From: an uncultured Opitutia bacterium
Lineage (GTDB): Bacteria > Verrucomicrobiota > Verrucomicrobiia > Opitutales > UBA953
Reading direction: 5' to 3'
NCBI GenBank assembly: GCA_903913915.1
Contig: CAIWNE010000086.1
Span: forward strand, 22,381-86,380
Length of the DNA stretch: 64,000 bases
Translations under genes and position numbers: made by a program
Notes under the pieces: model-generated
Told to the model about the DNA's origin: nothing
What the model saw: the letters and a program-made list of their open reading frames with translations, nothing else
Databases searched by the model: none
Part shown: positions 11,070-20,644 of the stretch, one piece after another
How positions within the stretch are numbered: the stretch's first letter is position 1
Layout: every line of letters begins with the position of its first letter

Positions 11070-12149
11070 GTGATGACCCGTTCGCAACCGATCGTCGCGC
11101 GTCGTCCCAGGGAGCGCTCGCTAGGCGGCCTGCTGCTTTCCCTGGGGCTGCACGGCCTGCTCGTCGTCGCGGCCTGTTGGGTCGTCTTTCGTACGCCTAA
11201 GGCTGGGCCGAGACAGGAGTTCGTCTCGCATGCGGTAGCCGGGGGCAGGTCGGGCGGTCCGACGGCTTCTCGCCCGATCCAGCGGAAGCCGAAGGTCGCG
11301 ACGCCGCAGCGTCGGCTGACCTCGAAGTCGGCCAGCGCGACGCTGGCTTTGCCGCCGATGAAGGCGATGACGCCGGAGATAGGGCTCGCGGGTCTGTCCG
11401 GCGGACAAGGCAAGGGTGGTTTCGGCCGCGGCCATGGATCGTTCGGCGGCGCCGGACTCGGCTCAGGCCCAGGCAGCCGCGCCGGTTTCGTCGGCCGACC
11501 CGTGATGGGCGCGTTCATCCGCGCGAAACGCGTCGCGGTCTACCTCGATTGCTCAGGATCGATGCGTGCCTATCTCCCGCGCGTCGAGGCCGAGATCCGG
11601 AAGGAGTTCCCTGATGCGGACGTCTACCGTTTTGACGGAGCAAGGGTGGTGGGGTTGGGCGACATGGTCGTCTACGGCCGTAAATTCCATGGTGTGGCGC
11701 CGAAGCTCCGGGAGGGACCGACGCAGACCTCGCTCGAGAGCCTTACGCCGACCGGAAAGTCCGTCCAAGCCAAGGTCCGTGCCGCTTGCGAGAAGGGCTC
11801 GCTTGGCGCGTGGGTGGATCGGCTGCTGGCCGAGCCGTACGATGCCTTGGTGGTTTTCTCCGACTTTCAGGATGGCGTCCGACTCTATGAGTCGAGGAAG
11901 GGCGAGCCGAAGATGGTCTACTCGGACAGCTCCTATCATAAGATCGGCGGAGCCCAGAAGGGCCACACCCGGTGGCAACGCGAATGGCTGGAAGCCTTCG
12001 GCAAGGCCCCGCAGGGCGCCGGGCCGCGGCTATACCTGTTCACCGTCCAGCAGGAGCCCCAGCCCTTCCTGCAGGCCTGCGTGGAGGCCTCCGGAGGCTC
12101 AGCCACGTCGGTCTCCTGGTTGCGTAAGGGCGGCCGGAAGGCGCCTTGA
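11070..12149 (+). CDS. VWA-like protein with TonB-like N-terminal anchor (paralogue of the 8945 protein)
   Basis: TM GGLLLSLGLHGLLVVAACWVVF; LTSKSASATLALP shared with paralogue; VAVYLDCSGSM MIDAS-like; DALVVFSDFQDGVR shared. Confidence 0.75.
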   Translation: MMTRSQPIVARRPRERSLGGLLLSLGLHGLLVVAACWVVFRTPKAGPRQEFVSHAVAGGRSGGPTASRPIQRKPKVATPQRRLTSKSASATLALPPMKAMTPEIGLAGLSGGQGKGGFGRGHGSFGGAGLGSGPGSRAGFVGRPVMGAFIRAKRVAVYLDCSGSMRAYLPRVEAEIRKEFPDADVYRFDGARVVGLGDMVVYGRKFHGVAPKLREGPTQTSLESLTPTGKSVQAKVRAACEKGSLGAWVDRLLAEPYDALVVFSDFQDGVRLYESRKGEPKMVYSDSSYHKIGGAQKGHTRWQREWLEAFGKAPQGAGPRLYLFTVQQEPQPFLQACVEASGGSATSVSWLRKGGRKAP

Positions 12150-12186
12150 CGGTTGCGCCCCCGGGCCGGACGGCTTGGATAGGCGA

Positions 12187-12606
12187 ATGGCCCCCTTCAC
12201 GGCAGATTATCGCGCCAATTTCTCCGACACCGACGCCGCGGGCATCGTGCATTTCTCCACGGTCTTCTTCTGGGTCGAGGCGACCGAAGAGGCTCTTTTC
12301 CGCCAACTGAAGCTGCCGTTCATCCGCGCCGAAGGTTCGAAGCTGACGGGCTTTCCGCGCGTGCGCGTCGAATGCGACTTCCTTTCGCCGATCTACCGCG
12401 AAGACGTGGTGACCGTCGCGATCTCGCCGAACGAGATCGGCGACAAGAAGCTCGTCTGGGGTTTCACCGCCGCCGTCGGCGAGCGAGCCGTCGCCAAGGG
12501 CGCCCTCACGACCGTCTACGCCTGGCGCGAAGGGCAGGGGCCGATGTCGGCAGCCCTCGTCCCGCTCGAGATCAAGACGGCTCTGCAGAAGCATTTCGGG
12601 GCCTGA
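12187..12606 (+). CDS. Acyl-CoA thioesterase, 4HBT/YbgC-like
   Basis: ANFSDTDAAGIVHFSTVFFWVEATEEALFR hot-dog thioesterase signature; ATG 12187 chosen inside the longer ORF. Confidence 0.85.
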   Translation: MAPFTADYRANFSDTDAAGIVHFSTVFFWVEATEEALFRQLKLPFIRAEGSKLTGFPRVRVECDFLSPIYREDVVTVAISPNEIGDKKLVWGFTAAVGERAVAKGALTTVYAWREGQGPMSAALVPLEIKTALQKHFGA

Positions 12607-12609
12607 ACG

Positions 12610-14034
12610 ATGGCCGCGGGCGACACGAAGAAGCCCTGGGCGGTGTTCGTTGCCGTGCTGCTTGGCCTCCTGTTCGTCTCGGCGGTAGGGTTGCAGGATC
12701 CGCCTCTTTTCCGTGCGCAATGGAAGCCGCAGCCGCTGCATGCGGACGAAGCCGTGCAGTGGTCCTTGGCCAAGGAGCTGTCCGAAGGCCTTCCCTACAG
12801 CTCGAATGCGGATCGCTTCCATGGTCCGACGCTCGCCCTCTCGCTCAACGCGGCTTCGAGGATCACCGGTACCCCTTTCGCGGAGATGTCCGAGTCCTAT
12901 CTCCGCAATGTCGCCGGGTTTTATCTGTTGCTGCTCTCGCTTGCGGCCCTGGCGTTGCCGGGCGTGAGCCTATGGTCGCGCCTCACCGCCGCGGCCTTCT
13001 GTCTCCTCGTCGGAGGCGGTGCGCCGTTCGGATTCTACTTCGTGCAAGAAGTGCTCCTGGTCGCGGGGCTTGCATGGGGGGTCGTGCTCTGGTTGCGTTC
13101 CGAGGCCACCGAATCTCCGGAGGGTCGCGGCCTCTGGCGCATGCTCTCCGGCCTCGCCTTCGGCTTCGCTCTGGCCTGCAAGGTCACGGCGGCGGCCTAT
13201 CTCCTCCTCTTCTTCGTCGCCTTGGTGGTCGTCCGCAAGCCGTGGGCCGACCGATACCTCGCCGGCTTCTTGTTGGGCTTGGTCGGCTCCTGGGTGATGT
13301 TCCAGGGCGTCGGCTTCACCGATGTCCACGGGCTACGTACCTGGTGGCAACAACTGGCCCGTTCGTTCGGCGTCGCGAGCGGACGCTCCGAAGATACGCT
13401 GACGGCCGTGAGCTATTGGCCATGGATCTGGGCCGCGCTCTGGTTGGCGGAGTTCTCGCTCCAGCGGTATCTGCGGGAGCGCTTTGTGCCGTTCCGCTCT
13501 AGCGCCACCGACTTCATCTTGGTCTTCGTCGGGCTGATCTTCGTCTTCCACCTTTTCCTGCCTTACAAGACCCCTTGGCTGCTCTACGGCGTCATGGCCT
13601 TGCCGCTGGTGTTGCTGGTGCCTGCTCAGCTCGGGGAGGGCTGGAGGAAGGACGGATTACTGCTGGTCGGCTTGCTGGTCTCGGCGGCCTACGCGGCGGG
13701 CGACTTCGCGAAGCATTCCGAGACGGCTATGCCAGTCCGCGAATTTGTCAGCCGTGTCGAGCGGGTCAGCGAGGCCTATAAGGAAGGTAAATTCTACATC
13801 GCCGTCGAAGGCGGGCACTATTGGCCGCTGCCTTATTACCTGCGGAAGTATCCGGTCGGCTACGGGGAATTTCCGCAGGCCTCCAAGGCGCCGCTGCGGC
13901 TGATCCCGGCGACGGACGCCAGCGAGCCGGTCATCCCGGGGTATGCGGTCGGCAGCCTCACGGTCCGCGAAGGCGGGGACCGTTATTGGGTGCTGGTTGC
14001 CAAAGGCTACGAAAGCGTTTTCATCGGCAAGTAA
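12610..14034 (+). CDS. Polytopic membrane protein, GT-C glycosyltransferase-like (TIGR03663-like)
   Basis: Multiple TM helices; HADEAVQ...RFHGPTL motif near the N-terminus typical of GT-C-like proteins. Confidence 0.65.
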   Translation: MAAGDTKKPWAVFVAVLLGLLFVSAVGLQDPPLFRAQWKPQPLHADEAVQWSLAKELSEGLPYSSNADRFHGPTLALSLNAASRITGTPFAEMSESYLRNVAGFYLLLLSLAALALPGVSLWSRLTAAAFCLLVGGGAPFGFYFVQEVLLVAGLAWGVVLWLRSEATESPEGRGLWRMLSGLAFGFALACKVTAAAYLLLFFVALVVVRKPWADRYLAGFLLGLVGSWVMFQGVGFTDVHGLRTWWQQLARSFGVASGRSEDTLTAVSYWPWIWAALWLAEFSLQRYLRERFVPFRSSATDFILVFVGLIFVFHLFLPYKTPWLLYGVMALPLVLLVPAQLGEGWRKDGLLLVGLLVSAAYAAGDFAKHSETAMPVREFVSRVERVSEAYKEGKFYIAVEGGHYWPLPYYLRKYPVGYGEFPQASKAPLRLIPATDASEPVIPGYAVGSLTVREGGDRYWVLVAKGYESVFIGK

Positions 14035-14037
14035 GCC

Positions 14038-14949
14038 ATGGAAGACACCCCGATCATCCACAATTTCTCGCACGAGGCCTTCGGCTCCCGTTTCTGGGTC
14101 CGGATCGCGTCGGAGGACGGCGTCTATGCCCGCAACGCCGCGGAGGCCCTGTTCCAGCATCTAGACGACCTTGATTTCCAGATCGACCGGCGTCACGACA
14201 GCGGACCGGTCGCGGCGATCAACCAGATGCCCGAAGGCGCGATGGTCGCGGCCTCGGAGCACGTGCAGGCCCTCTGGAATTTCTCCAAGGACGTCAGCGC
14301 CGAGACCGGCAAGGCCTTCGACGCCACCGCGGGAGCCTTGTTCGGCTACTGGAAGAACCGCGGAGACATGCCTTTCAATCCTGATGACCAGGCCTGGAAC
14401 CAGGTGATGTCGGCCTATCGCGACGGCGAATTCCGCCTCGATGGCTGCGAACTCACCTGCGTGAAGTTCGGTTGCGCCGTCGACTTCGGAGCGGTCGTCC
14501 GCGGTTATGCGTTGGATCGCATGGCGGACATGCTTGAGAGCAGCTGGGGCATCCATCGCGCCTTGCTCATGGCCTCCGGCAGCGTGACCCTCGCCCTCGA
14601 CCCTCCTGGCGAAGGAGCCGGCTGGCGCATCGGCGTCGGCGCGGATGCGGAGATCAAACTCTGCCGCTTCGCGATGGCCAGCAAGACCGCCGACACCACG
14701 CACGGCAACCTGGTGGACCCTCGCACGGGTCAGGTCGTCTCACTGCCTGGCCCGGTCCGCTCGATCGCGACCTCGGCCCTCGAGGCCGAAGGGCTCGCCA
14801 TGGCGGCTGCCGTCCTGAACGCCTCCGAGGCCGAAGAGTTCGTGAACCGCGGTTGCAGCCGCGGACTTTGGTTGCCCGACGGCACCAAGCTCGGTTCGGT
14901 GACCTATTTCGAGGTGACGGAACGTCCGAAGCCCGAAGCGGCTACCTGA
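14038..14949 (+). CDS. FAD:protein FMN transferase, ApbE family
   Basis: FGSRFWVRI..., DFGAVVRGYALDRM (usually DfGgiaKGyavD), HGNLVDPRTGQ. Confidence 0.8.
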   Translation: MEDTPIIHNFSHEAFGSRFWVRIASEDGVYARNAAEALFQHLDDLDFQIDRRHDSGPVAAINQMPEGAMVAASEHVQALWNFSKDVSAETGKAFDATAGALFGYWKNRGDMPFNPDDQAWNQVMSAYRDGEFRLDGCELTCVKFGCAVDFGAVVRGYALDRMADMLESSWGIHRALLMASGSVTLALDPPGEGAGWRIGVGADAEIKLCRFAMASKTADTTHGNLVDPRTGQVVSLPGPVRSIATSALEAEGLAMAAAVLNASEAEEFVNRGCSRGLWLPDGTKLGSVTYFEVTERPKPEAAT

Positions 14950-16696
14950 GCTTCGCTTCCACGTCGCGCAGCAGCGTCTCGCGGTCGCCCGAAAAGAGGT
15001 AGACGTCCGACCCGAGACGTCGCAGGGCGGTCTGGAGGACTTCCTTGGAGGGTCGGCGATTCTGCATCAGCCGGCGAAGGTAGGTCTCCAGGTCGGCCGC
15101 GATCCGCGGGTGGTCGAGCTTGAGCTGGACGATCTGCTGGAGCACGGCCTGGTTGGTCTCGTTCTGCAGGTGCGCCTGGATCAGCACGTCGTTGGCCTCG
15201 TCGTAGCGCTGGGCGGCGATGAGCTTGCGGCTGGCCGAGATGAGCACCTGCGGCGGCACGCTGCGGTTCTGCATCAGCTTCTGGAGGTTGATCGAGCCGA
15301 TCTCCGTCTGGCCGTCGGCGAAGTACGCGATCGTGCGCAACGCCTCGAAGGCGATGCGGGTCTCGGCCACCCACTGGTCGCGTTCGGCCTGCTTGTAGAG
15401 CTCGTCGACCAGCAGGATGGTCTCCCGCGCGCGGCCGGCGTTCAGCAGGCATTCGACGTGCACGAGGTCGAAGCGCACGCGGTTGGTGAAGCGACGCTCC
15501 TTGGCGAGCTTCGCCAGGCGCGAGGTGAGGGCGACGTCGGCGGTGTCGTTGCCGAAGCGGGCCAGGTCGAGCATCGCCTGTTCCTGGTTGCCGAAGCGGG
15601 CGACGGCTTTCTCCACGACGAGCGCGCGTTGGGCGCGGTTGGCTTCGCCCGGCAGGAGGTAGAGGGATTGGGTCAGCAGTCCGGGGTTGTCGGGCATGCT
15701 GATGGCGAGCAGGTCGAGGCAATCCTTCGCGCGCGCCAGTTCGCCGGTCTCCTTGAGCCAGCGGGCCTTGATCTCGAGCAGGCGGATGCCGGCCGGATAG
15801 GCCGCCAAGGCGGCGTCGATCTCGGCGAGGGCGCCTGCCCGATCGCCGCTTTCCCAGAGAATCTGGCAGTTGAGCAGGTAGCCGTCGGCGGTCTGGTCCA
15901 GGCGGTGTTCCTTGATGATCTTCGTGGCGTCCGCGAAGTCGCCCCGCAGGAAATGGGCTTGGGCCGCGGCGATCCGCAGGTCGGCCTTGATGTCGGCGGA
16001 GACCTCCGCGTCGTCGATGAACTTGCCTGCGGTCTCGATCAGGCGCCTGTCCTGGTCCAGCATGAAGCAGCGGTAGATGTACTGGCGGAAGTACTCGCGG
16101 TCCTGTTTCGCGAAGACCAGGGATTCCTCGAGCAGCTGATAGCCGTCGAGCGGGCGTTGGAAGGCGAAGAAGAGGTCCGCGCAGAGGCGCTGGGCCTCGA
16201 GGTTGGCCGGGGTGAGCTGGGCGCCGGTGCCGATGTATTTCGCGAACTCCGCGTAGTCCTGGCGGGCGAGGGCGGCCTTGGCGACGGAGACGAAATATTC
16301 GCCTTTGCGGTAGAGGTGGGCGGCCCTGCCGTACGTGTCCTTGACCGCGAGGAGTTTCGCCCGTTCGCGTTGCCTGATCTGTTCCTTGCCGAGGAAGAGA
16401 TCCGTGGCGGAGTTCGCCAAGGTGTCCGGCAGGTAGAGATACATGTCGGCTCTTCGCGTCGTGGGGATGCCGTTCATGTACCTTTCCTTGAAGTAGTTCG
16501 CTTCCGACAGGGCTGCCCAGGCCAGCACGAGGAAGACCGGGAAGAGCATGGCGATCCGTTTCCAGTCCGGACGGTATTTCTTCTCCTTGTAGCCGATGGC
16601 CTCGACGATGACCATCCCCAGCAGGATAGAGTAGCTCGAGCGCGAGCTCTGCCCTTGGCCGTAGACGTAGTGGGGTTCGGCTGACATGCCTGCCAC
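14942..16696 (-). CDS. Membrane-anchored TPR-repeat protein
   Basis: One TM near the N-term (IAMLFPVFLVLAWAALS), then TPR-like helical repeats. Confidence 0.65.
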   Translation of the reverse strand: MAGMSAEPHYVYGQGQSSRSSYSILLGMVIVEAIGYKEKKYRPDWKRIAMLFPVFLVLAWAALSEANYFKERYMNGIPTTRRADMYLYLPDTLANSATDLFLGKEQIRQRERAKLLAVKDTYGRAAHLYRKGEYFVSVAKAALARQDYAEFAKYIGTGAQLTPANLEAQRLCADLFFAFQRPLDGYQLLEESLVFAKQDREYFRQYIYRCFMLDQDRRLIETAGKFIDDAEVSADIKADLRIAAAQAHFLRGDFADATKIIKEHRLDQTADGYLLNCQILWESGDRAGALAEIDAALAAYPAGIRLLEIKARWLKETGELARAKDCLDLLAISMPDNPGLLTQSLYLLPGEANRAQRALVVEKAVARFGNQEQAMLDLARFGNDTADVALTSRLAKLAKERRFTNRVRFDLVHVECLLNAGRARETILLVDELYKQAERDQWVAETRIAFEALRTIAYFADGQTEIGSINLQKLMQNRSVPPQVLISASRKLIAAQRYDEANDVLIQAHLQNETNQAVLQQIVQLKLDHPRIAADLETYLRRLMQNRRPSKEVLQTALRRLGSDVYLFSGDRETLLRDVEAKLR

Positions 16697-16739
16697 GATG
16701 TTCCCGCTCCCCCGGGGGCGGGCAAGAGCGGATTGCCCG

Positions 16740-18764
16740 TCAGAGGTTCTCCGCGGCCTCTGTTGCGGTCTTCACGGCCGCGAGGCAGGTCTGGCCCACG
16801 CAGACGGCGAAACCGCCGGCGCCTGGCTCCTGAAGCAGGAAGACGGGGCGATAGGGACGGGCATGCGGCGGAGTCTTATCGTCGCCGTTGAGCGCGATAC
16901 GCAATTCATCCCAGCCGCCGGCGGATTTCACGGTCGCGTACCCGATGGCGAAACGGGCGATGCCGTCCAAGGCATGGGCGACGCCGTTAGGGACGTTCTT
17001 GCAGAGTCCGCCGTATGCCGTGGAAAGGTCGGTGAATTCACGAGCCCAGCGGACATCCGATGACAACATCTGGATCTGGCCGAGGCCGTGGAGCAGGGAG
17101 GAGTTTCCGGACGGGATGGCGTTGTCGAACCAGTCTTTCTGGCGGACCGAAAGGTCTTCCCGGTCGGCCGGCACCACGAAGGAGCCGACGGAGCGGGGGT
17201 CGCCGAACAGTTCCTGGGCCGCGAGGAGGAGGTCTTCGGCACGCTTGCCGTAAGGATGCGCGATTCCCGGCCGGACCCATTCCGCGAAGGCGGCGAGCGC
17301 GCATTCCGCTTCGGCGAGCCAGGCGTAGTCGCTCAGGTTGCCGGCCAGGCCGGTCTTGTCGCCATGGGCGACCGAGAGCAGGCGGACTTCCTTCGCTTCG
17401 CGGGCGAAGCGCCGCCAGAGATTCGCTTCGATCTCGATGGCGAGCTCGAGCCAATCCCTCCGATTCAGGATCCAACCCGCCTTGGCCAGGTTGCCGATGA
17501 GCAGCGCGTTCCAACTGAGCAGGTTCTTGTCGTCGCGCGCGGGTTGCGGACGTCGGTCGCGTAAGGCGAGCAGCTTGTGTCTCGCGCCGGCGAAGCGAAG
17601 GCGCGCGTCGTGGTCGCCCTTGAGCTTGGGGATGTTCTTTCCCTCGAAGTTGCCTTTGTCCGAAAGGCCGTAGGCCTGCGCGAAGGCGAAGGCCTCGTCG
17701 CCGAGGGCGTCGGCCACTTCGGGCGCCGTCCAGACGTAGGTCGTACCTTCGTGGTGGTCCGTATCCGCGTCGAGCGAGGCGGCGAAAAGGCCGTTGGCGG
17801 TACGCATCTCGCGCAGCAGCCAGCCGACGGTCTCGACGCAGACGTCGGCGTACAGCGGGTCGCGGTAGCGGGCCCAGGCTTCGGCGTAGGTGCCGAGGAG
17901 CTGGGCGTTGTCGTACAGCATCTTTTCGAAGTGCGGCACGGTCCAGTCGCGGTCCACGCAGTAGCGATGGAAGCCGCCGCCGACCTGGTCAAACAGGCCG
18001 CCGCGGGCCATGGAACCGAGCGTGATGGTCAGCACGGCGTCGATGCGCGAGGCGAGCGCGCGGTCGGCTTCGACGACGGCGGCTCCGCGGAGGCCGAGGA
18101 GGAAGTTGAGCGTGTGCGGCGCCGGGAACTTGGGCGCGGCGCCGAAGCCGCCGAAGGCGTCGTCATGCTGCTCGCAGATGCGGCGGGCGGCGGCGACCAG
18201 GTCGTCGGGCGAAGGCGAGGTGCCGTCGGCGTCCGGCGCCCGCGTCAGGTGCGTGAGGTTCTGCGCGATGGCGTCGGCATTGGCGGCGAGCTCGGACTTG
18301 TTGCGATGGTAGAAGTCCGAGACGCGCATGATCAGCTGCGGCCAGGGGACCTGGCCGTGTCCGCGGTCTTCGGGCGGGAAATAGGTGCCGCCGAAGAAGG
18401 GCCGTCCGTCCGGCAGGCAGAAGCAGTTGAGGGGCCAGCCGCCGTGTCCCTGGATCATCTGCACGGCGTCCATCATCAGCTTGTCGACCTCGGGGCGTTC
18501 CTCGCGGTCGACCTTGATGCAGATGAAATGCTGGTTCATCAGGTCGGCGATCCACGGCTGTTCGAAGGATTCTCGGGCCATGACGTGGCACCAGTGGCAG
18601 GAGGAGTAGCCGACCGACACCAGGACGGGCTTGTCCTTGGCCTTGGCTTCCGCGAACGCTTCGGCGCACCAAGGCCACCAATGGACGGGGTTGGCCTCGT
18701 GTTGGCGGAGGTAGAGCGAGCTTTCGTGGGCCAGGCGGTTCGACACGTCTGGGAAGGTTGGCAT
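16740..18764 (-). CDS. Thioredoxin-domain protein, YyaL/DUF255 family
   Basis: [24 protein letters not shown]...[17 protein letters not shown]...[10 protein letters not shown]. Confidence 0.93.
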   Translation of the reverse strand: MPTFPDVSNRLAHESSLYLRQHEANPVHWWPWCAEAFAEAKAKDKPVLVSVGYSSCHWCHVMARESFEQPWIADLMNQHFICIKVDREERPEVDKLMMDAVQMIQGHGGWPLNCFCLPDGRPFFGGTYFPPEDRGHGQVPWPQLIMRVSDFYHRNKSELAANADAIAQNLTHLTRAPDADGTSPSPDDLVAAARRICEQHDDAFGGFGAAPKFPAPHTLNFLLGLRGAAVVEADRALASRIDAVLTITLGSMARGGLFDQVGGGFHRYCVDRDWTVPHFEKMLYDNAQLLGTYAEAWARYRDPLYADVCVETVGWLLREMRTANGLFAASLDADTDHHEGTTYVWTAPEVADALGDEAFAFAQAYGLSDKGNFEGKNIPKLKGDHDARLRFAGARHKLLALRDRRPQPARDDKNLLSWNALLIGNLAKAGWILNRRDWLELAIEIEANLWRRFAREAKEVRLLSVAHGDKTGLAGNLSDYAWLAEAECALAAFAEWVRPGIAHPYGKRAEDLLLAAQELFGDPRSVGSFVVPADREDLSVRQKDWFDNAIPSGNSSLLHGLGQIQMLSSDVRWAREFTDLSTAYGGLCKNVPNGVAHALDGIARFAIGYATVKSAGGWDELRIALNGDDKTPPHARPYRPVFLLQEPGAGGFAVCVGQTCLAAVKTATEAAENL

Positions 18765-18913
18765 CCTTCGGCAGGGTGCAACAAAGACCGTTTCCGAGCC
18801 GTTCGACTTGCAGGGGAGGGGGCTAAGGGCAAAGGTCTCCCGGTGCCTTCCGTCCGCCCCAGCCGCGTTCCTGGTCGTCCCTCCGGACGGCCCGCGGCTT
18901 TGCCTGCCTGACC

Positions 18914-20644
18914 ATGTCCACCATCCGTATCCTTGAGCCCACGGTGGCCAACCAGATCGCCGCCGGCGAGGTGGTGGAACGGCCGGCCGCGGTCATCAAG
19001 GAACTGCTGGAGAACTCCCTCGACGCCGGCGCGCGCCGCGTGACGGTCGATTTCTCCCGCGGCGGCAAGGCCCGGCTGATCATCGAGGACGATGGCAAGG
19101 GGATGACCGGCGACGAGGCCCTGCTGAGCCTGGAGCGTCATGCGACGAGCAAGATCCGGCTGGCGGCCGACCTCGACCGGATCGCGACCTTCGGATTCCG
19201 CGGCGAAGCGCTGCCGTCCATCGCGAGCGTGGCCCGCTTCACGATGCAGACGCGTCCGGCTTCCGCGCCTTCGGGCACGGAGATCGCCGTCAACGGGGGC
19301 AAGCTCATCCATCGCCGTGACCACGGCATGGCGCCGGGCACCCGCATCGAGGTCGCGAATCTTTTCCACCCCGTCCCGGCTCGCCTGAAGTTCCTCAAGT
19401 CCGACGAGACCGAGGCGGCGCACATCGTCCGCCTGGTCCGTCTCTACGCCATCGCCCATCCCGAGGTCGGTTTCCTGCTTCGTGAGGACGGACGCGAGAT
19501 CTTCCGTTCGCCGGGCAATGCTCCGCTGCTGGACCGCGTCCGTGAGATCTGGGGCCGCCAGGTGGCCGAGGAGGTCACGATCATGCCGGCCTTCGAGCGT
19601 CCGGGCATGCGCCTGAGCGGCCTGCTCGGCAAGCCGGGCGTGAGCCGCGGAACGCGTCAGGACCTCGTGACCGTGGTGAATGGTCGACCTGTGGACAGCC
19701 GTACGATGGCATTCGCGCTGACGGAGAGCTACCATACCCTGATCCCGAAGGGCCGTTATCCGCTGGCTTTCGTGTTCCTGGAGATGGACCCGGCCTGGGT
19801 CGACGTGAACGTGCATCCGGCCAAGCGCGAGGTGCGCTTCCGGGACGAAGCCAAGGTCCGCAACTTCCTGATCGAATCCGTCCTCGCGGTGCTCAGGGCT
19901 CGGGCGGATGACGGTCTGCCGTCCGCGACTGTCCCGTCGGTCACGCCGCCCACTCCGTTCACGGCCTCGGTCCCGAGCGTCAGCGCCACGGTGTCGCCTA
20001 CGCCTACAGCGTCCGCGATTTTCTCGCCGTCCGTTCCCGCTCCGGTGGCGCCGACGCCTGCGCCCGCGGTCCGTCTCGGTTGGCGCCTGCTTTCCCGCCT
20101 GCGCGAAGAACGCGCCGTCTTCGAGACGCCCACCGGCCTCGCCATCCTCGACCTGGGGGCCGCGCACCAGCGCGTGCTCTACGAATCGATCCTCGCCCAG
20201 TTCACCGCGCAGAAGCCGGTCAGCCAGCCGATGCTCGTGCCGCTGAGCATCGAACTGGATCCGCTGCCCGCGGCGGTGCTGAAGGAGCGCATGCCGCTGC
20301 TCGCTTCCGCCGGTTTCGACTTCGAGGAATACGGCCGAAACTTCTGGCGCATCCAGGCCTTGCCTGCGTGGCTCGAACCGGAGGAAGCCTTGGCCTTCGT
20401 GCGCGACCTGCTGGCCGAGATGGCCCGGCGCGAAGGCGATTTCGGCCGCCCTTCGCTGGCGTACGATGCGCTCGCCAAGATCGCGGTCACCAAGGCCCGC
20501 CGCAAGGGCGACAGCCTGTCGGACGCCGAACTGATGGAGCTCGTCCAGGCCCTGTTCCGCACCGTGCAGCCGGGAACCTGCCCACGTGGCCGCCGGACCT
20601 ACGTCGAGTGGACGGACGCCGACCTGGCCCGCCGCTTCGGCTGA
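18914..20644 (+). CDS. mutL: DNA mismatch repair protein MutL
   Basis: [51 protein letters not shown]-terminal dimerisation domain. Confidence 0.95.
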   Translation: MSTIRILEPTVANQIAAGEVVERPAAVIKELLENSLDAGARRVTVDFSRGGKARLIIEDDGKGMTGDEALLSLERHATSKIRLAADLDRIATFGFRGEALPSIASVARFTMQTRPASAPSGTEIAVNGGKLIHRRDHGMAPGTRIEVANLFHPVPARLKFLKSDETEAAHIVRLVRLYAIAHPEVGFLLREDGREIFRSPGNAPLLDRVREIWGRQVAEEVTIMPAFERPGMRLSGLLGKPGVSRGTRQDLVTVVNGRPVDSRTMAFALTESYHTLIPKGRYPLAFVFLEMDPAWVDVNVHPAKREVRFRDEAKVRNFLIESVLAVLRARADDGLPSATVPSVTPPTPFTASVPSVSATVSPTPTASAIFSPSVPAPVAPTPAPAVRLGWRLLSRLREERAVFETPTGLAILDLGAAHQRVLYESILAQFTAQKPVSQPMLVPLSIELDPLPAAVLKERMPLLASAGFDFEEYGRNFWRIQALPAWLEPEEALAFVRDLLAEMARREGDFGRPSLAYDALAKIAVTKARRKGDSLSDAELMELVQALFRTVQPGTCPRGRRTYVEWTDADLARRFG

